From positions 1 through 10,347 of the forward strand of contig NBML01000094.1 in NCBI GenBank assembly GCA_002085465.1: a stretch of 10,347 nucleotides of DNA, in the 5' to 3' direction. The translations under genes were made by a program, and so were the position numbers. The DNA comes from Desulfobacteraceae bacterium 4572_89 (GTDB taxonomy: Bacteria > Desulfobacterota > Desulfobacteria > Desulfobacterales > Desulfobacteraceae). Under the pieces are notes generated by a model, which saw nothing but the letters and a program-made list of their open reading frames with translations, was not told the DNA's origin and did not search any database. The stretch's first letter is position 1. Each line of letters opens with the position of its first letter. This document shows, in pieces, positions 6,746 through 10,347 of the stretch.

Positions 6746-8411
6746 CTTCTTCCTCCTCTGCCTCTACACCTGGCAAGGGCTCAAACCGCAAGTCCTCTGT
6801 CCGTTTTTTTTCACCGGGCAGTATCAATGCATTGCCTACCAGTTCATGGATGCCGATAACATCCACTTCCGGCACCCAGTATTCCATCAGGGTTGGAAGT
6901 GCTGCCCTGTCGATTGCACAGATGGTACCAAGGCTGTTTACACCGAATTTTTCATGGACATATTTAACTGCATTGGCCCTTGGGAGTCCGCCGGCCATTC
7001 TCAGTTCAATGTTTTCACCCGCGTTTAAACCTGCACCGGAACCACAGCAGAAAGTAAGTTCACGAATTGTGTTTGCCGGCATTTCATAAAATTGATCAAC
7101 GCAGTTTTCAATAATATATCGGGGTTCATCCAGAAGACCCATTCCCCGTGCCGGGTTGCAGGAATCGTGGAAGGTCATGATTCGGTTGGAATTCCGGCTC
7201 TTATCCAGTTCAAGCTTTCCATGTTTAATCAGGTCGGCAGTAAATTCAGTGATATGAACCATTTTTGTGGATTTGGCATTCTCAAATTTGGTTCCTGTAA
7301 TGGGGTTCACAGGTTCTTCAAGAAAGTCGGCAGGGCCGTTCATGGTGTCCATATACTGATTAATGACACGCCACATATGCCCGCACTCGCCTCCAAGAAT
7401 CCATTTAACGCCCAGACGCTTTGCTTCGGCAAACATCTTGGCATTTAAGCGTTTCATGGTTTCATGGGAGGTAAAAAAACCAAAATTACCCCCTTCCGAT
7501 GCATAGGTGCTCCAGGTGACATCCAGATCGTATTTATCTTTGAGATATTTGAAAAGGATCATGTATCCCTGGCAGGTGTATGTCCCTGGATCAGCAAAAA
7601 CATCTCCCGAAGGGGTGATGAAAAGAATGTCAGCGCCTTTTTTATTCATCTGGGGTTCAACATTAACCCCGGTTACGTCTTCAATATCTTCCACAAAAAA
7701 GTCAATCATATCCACAAAGGCATGGGGCTGGATACCCAGATGATTTCCTGTTTTGTAGCAATTGGAAACCGGCGTGGCAATCCAGTCGATATTCAGACCT
7801 ATCAGGTTTAACAGCTCCCTGCCCATGATGGTGATTTCAGCCGTATCAATGCCATAGGGGCAGAAGACTGAGCAGCGCCTGCATTCAGTACACTGGAAAA
7901 AATAGTACCACCATTCCTTCAGGACATCCAGGGTCAGAGGCCTTGCACCGTTAAGTCTTTGGCCTCCGGGTATTTTTTTTATGATTTTTCCGGCAGTTGT
8001 AAAATCATTTCTGTATACAGACCGTAAAAGTTCAGCCCGCAACACTGGCATGTTTTTTGGATCGCCGGTTCCAAGGAAAAAGTGGCATTTATCTGCACAG
8101 GCGCCGCAGCGAACACAAATATCCATGAAGATTTTGAATGTTCTAAATTTTTCCAGACGCTCTTTGATCCCTTTATGAAGGATTTCCTGCCAGTTGTCCG
8201 GCAGTTTCCAGTCCTCTTCAAGGGGATTCCAGGATCGTGCATTGGGCAGACTCAAGGTTTCCACGCTTTCAGCCTTTGCTGCGTAGCAGTACATTCCGGG
8301 CCTGATCTGGACTGCAGTATCCATCCAGCTGCCGGATTGGGATCCCGGCCCAGATTCTGGACCATAGTCTATTTTATCTAATAATTCATCCGGTTTTATT
8401 TCGTCAGACAT
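6738..8411 (-). CDS. dsrK: DsrK, HdrD-like catalytic iron-sulfur subunit of DsrMKJOP
   Basis: This 557-residue protein carries two [4Fe-4S] ferredoxin motifs, CVRCGACADKC (Cys99, 102, 105, 109) and CTECRRCSVFC (Cys174, 177, 180, 184). Cysteine-rich HdrD-type elements follow: GGECGHMW (Cys343), HDSCNPARG (Cys418) and FCCGSGAG (Cys455 and 456). In heterodisulfide reductase-type enzymes these ligate the special catalytic [4Fe-4S] cluster. DsrK is cytoplasmic, bound to DsrM, and is proposed to reduce the DsrC trisulfide produced by DsrAB. The length and all expected motifs are intact. The ATG follows the dsrM stop with no gap, and the ribosome-binding site AAGGAG lies within the end of dsrM. The C-terminus is a run of acidic residues (549-557). 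The codons for it supply the GGAGG ribosome-binding site of the following dsrJ-dsrO frame. Confidence 0.97.
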   Translation of the reverse strand: MSDEIKPDELLDKIDYGPESGPGSQSGSWMDTAVQIRPGMYCYAAKAESVETLSLPNARSWNPLEEDWKLPDNWQEILHKGIKERLEKFRTFKIFMDICVRCGACADKCHFFLGTGDPKNMPVLRAELLRSVYRNDFTTAGKIIKKIPGGQRLNGARPLTLDVLKEWWYYFFQCTECRRCSVFCPYGIDTAEITIMGRELLNLIGLNIDWIATPVSNCYKTGNHLGIQPHAFVDMIDFFVEDIEDVTGVNVEPQMNKKGADILFITPSGDVFADPGTYTCQGYMILFKYLKDKYDLDVTWSTYASEGGNFGFFTSHETMKRLNAKMFAEAKRLGVKWILGGECGHMWRVINQYMDTMNGPADFLEEPVNPITGTKFENAKSTKMVHITEFTADLIKHGKLELDKSRNSNRIMTFHDSCNPARGMGLLDEPRYIIENCVDQFYEMPANTIRELTFCCGSGAGLNAGENIELRMAGGLPRANAVKYVHEKFGVNSLGTICAIDRAALPTLMEYWVPEVDVIGIHELVGNALILPGEKKRTEDLRFEPLPGVEAEEEEDE

Positions 8412-9422
8412 TTATGACTCCTTCTTATCCACTGGCAGGCCAGCTTCGATCATTTTTTCTCTGAAGTGATCTTCATACTGTGCATAGGTATGGGTGTCCA
8501 CGTCATAGTTCCAGGGGTTAATATGCCTCTTTGCCCGGGTATTGCCTGCCATATTTCTTGTGGGGCTTAAAAAGATGCCGCCCAGATGCATGAGCTTGCT
8601 TGTGGGAAAGTATACAAAAAAAATACTTACCAAAAATATATGGGCATAGAAAAGACCGCCAACTCCTTCGGGAATTGTCGGACTGAAGGTCACCAGCCCC
8701 ATGGTAAGGGTTTTGATACCAATGATATCCACCTTTGTAAAATATCTCATGGCAATACCGGTTATTCCAATTCCGATAATCAGGAATAAAGGAAAATAAT
8801 CGGCTGCCTGGGAAATATAGGTGACTTTTGCATCAAATATTCTCCTTGCAAGCAGAAATAATGTGGCTGCAACCAGGACAATCCCAGATATAAATAAGCC
8901 TGGAAGGCCCAGTTGAACAATACCGTCAAGGTATTCAAGCCATTGGAGGCAAGACGGAACAGGGGATGTAAAAAACCTGAAATGTCTGAGTAAAACCACC
9001 AGAAAAGAGTAATGAAATGCAAGTGCTCCAAGCCATAGGAAAATTTCCCAGGAATAGGATAGCCTGTTGGATGCATTTCTGTTAAATGCTGCTTTTGTGT
9101 TTCGAAACAAAGACCTGAAAAGAAAGATTTCAAGAATCATTCGAATAAATACACCAGTTGAAGTATCAGGATTGTCAATGGAGTTCTGTTTAATCCATGT
9201 AAGAGATTTCTGCTGCCCGCAGGTCGTTGGAATCCTGAAAGGAACAGCAGACGCTGCCCATCCCAGAACCTTGTATACAAACCCGACAAGGAAAACAATA
9301 ACCGCTACATAGGGAAAAACAATACCAAAGAACCATTGAAGTCCTGCTCCCTCAACCCCAGTGTATGCTACTAAAAAAAGCAGGAAAACAGCTGTCAGGG
9401 GGATCAAGTACTTTTGATTCAT
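8412..9422 (-). CDS. dsrM: DsrM, NarI-like cytochrome b membrane subunit of DsrMKJOP
   Basis: This 336-residue membrane protein has helices at about 5-22, 29-55, 124-147, 172-194, 208-226 and 255-275. PTTCGQQKSLTWIK (65-78) is a segment I recognise from DsrM of sulfate reducers. Histidines in the helical region suitable as heme b ligands include His137, His147, His261 and His279 (FHYSFLVVLLRH and YAHIFLVSIFF...LMH). DsrM oxidises or reduces menaquinol and passes electrons through b hemes to DsrK on the cytoplasmic side. The polar C-terminal tail (after about 285) is also typical. The ATG at 9422 has a GAGGTGG ribosome-binding site 7 nt upstream. A long perfect inverted repeat lies between this site and the preceding gene. 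The protein appears complete. Confidence 0.96.
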   Translation of the reverse strand: MNQKYLIPLTAVFLLFLVAYTGVEGAGLQWFFGIVFPYVAVIVFLVGFVYKVLGWAASAVPFRIPTTCGQQKSLTWIKQNSIDNPDTSTGVFIRMILEIFLFRSLFRNTKAAFNRNASNRLSYSWEIFLWLGALAFHYSFLVVLLRHFRFFTSPVPSCLQWLEYLDGIVQLGLPGLFISGIVLVAATLFLLARRIFDAKVTYISQAADYFPLFLIIGIGITGIAMRYFTKVDIIGIKTLTMGLVTFSPTIPEGVGGLFYAHIFLVSIFFVYFPTSKLMHLGGIFLSPTRNMAGNTRAKRHINPWNYDVDTHTYAQYEDHFREKMIEAGLPVDKKES

Positions 9423-9429
9423 GTTTTAA

Positions 9430-9436
9430 CCACCTC
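9430..9436 (-). promoter_or_regulatory. ribosome-binding site of dsrM
   Basis: GAGGTGG on the minus strand lies 7 nt before the ATG at 9422. It supports this start and sits just downstream of the inverted repeat at 9445-9475. Confidence 0.75.
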
Positions 9437-9444
9437 ATGGTTAT

Positions 9445-9475
9445 ATGTATGACAAACCTAAATTTTGTCATACAT
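9445..9475. repeat. perfect 12-bp inverted repeat upstream of dsrM
   Basis: The arms ATGTATGACAAA (9445-9456) and TTTGTCATACAT (9464-9475) are exact reverse complements separated by the 7-nt loop CCTAAAT. The repeat begins 1 nt after the stop codon of the RsbRD-domain gene and ends 8 nt before the dsrM ribosome-binding site. In RNA it would be an AT-rich 12-bp stem. On the minus strand it is followed by ATAACC, not a U-run, so it is not a standard intrinsic terminator. It could be an RNA processing or stability element that sets the ratio of the regulator to dsrM mRNA, or an operator for a dimeric regulator. The sequence shows the structure only. The function is inference. Confidence 0.85.
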
Positions 9476-9476
9476 G

Positions 9477-9992
9477 TTACGATTTTTTAGAGCCTAGAAG
9501 ATCTTCCTCCTTTAACTCTGCTACTAAACCCGCCCTTTCAAAAGCCCTGTGAATCCGCCGTTTACTCTCAGTGGCTTTTAAAAGGAATATTTCTTCTTTA
9601 CATTTCATCAGCTTGTTGAATGCAGCAAGGGCGATTTCATCTACAATCAGGTCAAATAGTCTCAATTGTGAGGCATCAAAAATCTCTTCCCCTATTTTTT
9701 TCAACGCAAAAACAAAGCTGACTGCTTCAGATGCACTGAATGCCTGGACCGCCCTGATTCGGATAACAGGATCAAGCGCCTTTTCAAGGCTTTTCCTGGT
9801 AAATTTTTCCGAAATCAGATCAAGGACATCCTCAAGACTTTCCCGGGTTACCGCCCCCACTGGATTGTCAAATCTATTGGCATCTTTTCCTAAAATCTTG
9901 GCACTTTGTTTTGGATATGTATCAATGGTCTCCTGGAACCATTTTTGAATTAAAAAAGGTTTGTTTTTTTTGAGTATCTGTTTCAATTCCAT
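9477..9992 (-). CDS. RsbRD N-terminal-type domain protein, first gene of the dsr operon
   Basis: This 171-residue soluble, mostly helical protein resembles the RsbRD N-terminal family (RsbT co-antagonist-like). LIQKWFQETIDTYP (14-27), a RFDNPVGAVTRESLEDVLDLI stretch and the IRIRAVQAFSASEAVSFVFALKK segment are the conserved landmarks. Proteins with only this domain, lacking the STAS domain of true RsbR, are commonly found just before dsrM in sulfate reducers. The domain has a globin-like helical fold in relatives and probably senses or transmits a signal, but no DNA-binding or enzymatic motif is visible and no biochemical role is established to my knowledge. The C-terminus is rich in charged residues. 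The gene has a strong promoter upstream and a GAGAGG site that lies only 2 nt before the ATG. A 54-nt gap with an inverted repeat separates it from dsrM, and cotranscription is likely. Confidence 0.82.
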   Translation of the reverse strand: MELKQILKKNKPFLIQKWFQETIDTYPKQSAKILGKDANRFDNPVGAVTRESLEDVLDLISEKFTRKSLEKALDPVIRIRAVQAFSASEAVSFVFALKKIGEEIFDASQLRLFDLIVDEIALAAFNKLMKCKEEIFLLKATESKRRIHRAFERAGLVAELKEEDLLGSKKS

Positions 9993-10005
9993 AACCTCTC
10001 AGCCA

Positions 10006-10019
10006 TTGATATAAATCAA
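10006..10019. promoter_or_regulatory. FNR/CRP-family-type binding site in the dsr operon leader
   Basis: TTGATATAAATCAA matches the FNR consensus TTGAT-N4-ATCAA exactly. It lies between the predicted transcription start (about 10039) and the ribosome-binding site (9993-10000) of the RsbRD-domain gene, centred near +27. A regulator bound here would be expected to repress. CRP/FNR-family proteins, including FNR-like redox and nitrosative-stress regulators, occur in sulfate reducers, but which one would bind is unknown. Chance occurrence in AT-rich DNA is possible. Confidence 0.5.
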
Positions 10020-10045
10020 CAAATTCTAGTCATAATCGTTAAAAG

Positions 10046-10074
10046 TGTATAAACTCCCTTAAATTTTATGTCAA
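10046..10074 (-). promoter_or_regulatory. sigma70-like promoter of the dsr operon
   Basis: On the minus strand a perfect -35 TTGACA (10074-10069) is followed by a 17-nt spacer and the -10 TATACA (10051-10046, five of six consensus bases). Transcription would start near 10039, giving a leader of about 47 nt before the RsbRD-domain gene. This is the best promoter match in the window and fits the high expression expected of dsr genes. Confidence 0.72.
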
Positions 10075-10182
10075 GGGTAAAAGCGCTTTAAAAAGCAATC
10101 TTAAAAACAATTCAGATAATGTTGTCAATCCTGACTGCAATGGTTTTATGCATTTCTTTTTCTTTGAAATTGAAATTTTCTA

Positions 10183-10211
10183 TTGAACAAGGAAATGTGC
10201 TAGTTTATATA
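10183..10211 (+). promoter_or_regulatory. sigma70-like promoter of the divergent exported-protein gene
   Basis: On the plus strand the -35 TTGAAC (10183-10188, four of six) is followed by a 17-nt spacer and the -10 TATATA (10206-10211, five of six). The leader to the ATG at 10265 would be about 45 nt. An overlapping TATAGT at 10208-10213 is an alternative -10 with a 19-nt spacer. Confidence 0.5.
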
Positions 10212-10264
10212 GTATACAAATTAAGTGAATATGAGGTAATAGTCGGCAAAAGAAAAGGAAGAGT

Positions 10265-10347
10265 ATGAAAAAAACTATTTTTGATGTGTTATGCCTGACC
10301 CTGTTAAGTCTGACAATGGTTTGTACAAACTCAATGGCCGGGTCTTC
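10265..10347 (+). CDS. start of an exported protein (partial, C-terminus beyond window)
   Basis: Only the first 27 codons are present. They read as a Sec signal peptide: MKKT, then a hydrophobic core of leucines (about residues 8-19), then TNSMAGS, with a plausible signal peptidase I site after Ala25. Cys20 follows Thr-Met-Val, which is a poor lipobox, so a lipoprotein is less likely. AGGAAGAG (10256-10263) serves as ribosome-binding site, and a promoter-like sequence lies upstream. The gene diverges from the dsr operon, with which it shares a 272-bp control region. Its function cannot be judged from the visible part. Confidence 0.65.
   Translation, partial: MKKTIFDVLCLTLLSLTMVCTNSMAGS

Larger units (their letters stand above)
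9993..10264. other. divergent intergenic control region
   Basis: These 272 bp separate the dsr operon from a plus-strand gene and contain no supportable gene. They hold a promoter toward the dsr operon (10046-10074), a promoter toward the plus-strand gene (10183-10211), an FNR-type palindrome (10006-10019) and a 10-bp palindrome AAAGCGCTTT (10080-10089) directly behind the dsr -35 element. The stretch 10090-10182 is AT-rich with nothing further that I can assign. Confidence 0.7.

Noticed and set aside
4693..9312. Many overlapping frames of 60-130 codons on both strands inside the dsr genes
   Set aside because: They are shadows of dsrP, dsrO, dsrK and dsrM and have no motifs, conserved starts or ribosome-binding support.
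9445..9475. Intrinsic terminator after the RsbRD-domain gene
   Set aside because: The stem is AT-rich and not followed by a T-run on the minus strand, and dsrM follows closely, so a conventional terminator is unlikely.
1..10347. CRISPR arrays, insertion sequences, tRNA or rRNA genes, phage genes
   Set aside because: No regularly spaced repeats, transposase or integrase motifs, terminal inverted repeats, or tRNA/rRNA-like sequences were seen.

Overview
The window (about 10.3 kb, AT-rich) looks like the chromosome of a sulfate-reducing Desulfobacterota bacterium. It is most like the Desulfobacteraceae, such as Desulfobacula or Desulfobacter relatives. The diagnosis rests on a dsrMKJOP-type operon in the form typical of sulfate reducers. 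It includes the PTTCGQQKSL segment of DsrM, an HdrD-like DsrK, and an upstream gene encoding an RsbRD N-terminal-type domain, which often precedes dsrM in these organisms. The genus is an inference.

All recognised genes but one lie on the minus strand, so transcription runs from high to low coordinates. From the right: a divergent plus-strand gene for an exported protein is cut by the window edge (10265 onward). A 272-bp intergenic region holds back-to-back sigma70-like promoters and an exact FNR-type palindrome. Next come the RsbRD-domain gene (9992-9477), a perfect 12-bp inverted repeat, dsrM (9422-8412), dsrK (8411-6738), a chimeric dsrJ-dsrO frame (6745-5867) and dsrP (5855-4698). A radical SAM protein of unknown function follows 20 nt later (4677-2941). 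After a 114-nt gap with its own promoter-like sequence comes a type IV pilus alignment module: a PilM-PilN fusion (2826-1039), a PilO-like protein (1042-482) and a PilP-like protein running off the left edge (485-1).

DsrMKJOP is a transmembrane redox complex. DsrM (cytochrome b) and DsrP (NrfD-like) exchange electrons with menaquinone, DsrJ (triheme c) and DsrO (ferredoxin-like) face the periplasm, and DsrK (HdrD-like) faces the cytoplasm, where it is thought to reduce the DsrC trisulfide made by dissimilatory sulfite reductase. The PilM/N/O/P proteins connect the cytoplasmic ring of a type IV pilus machine to its outer-membrane secretin.

The most important anomaly is the frame at 5867-6745. 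It encodes the first ~75 residues of DsrJ joined in frame to DsrO without its N-terminus. No CXXCH heme site and no twin-arginine signal remain. This is either a natural gene fusion and deletion that would give an unusual, heme-free Dsr complex, or a deletion in the sequence or assembly. The other dsr genes look intact.
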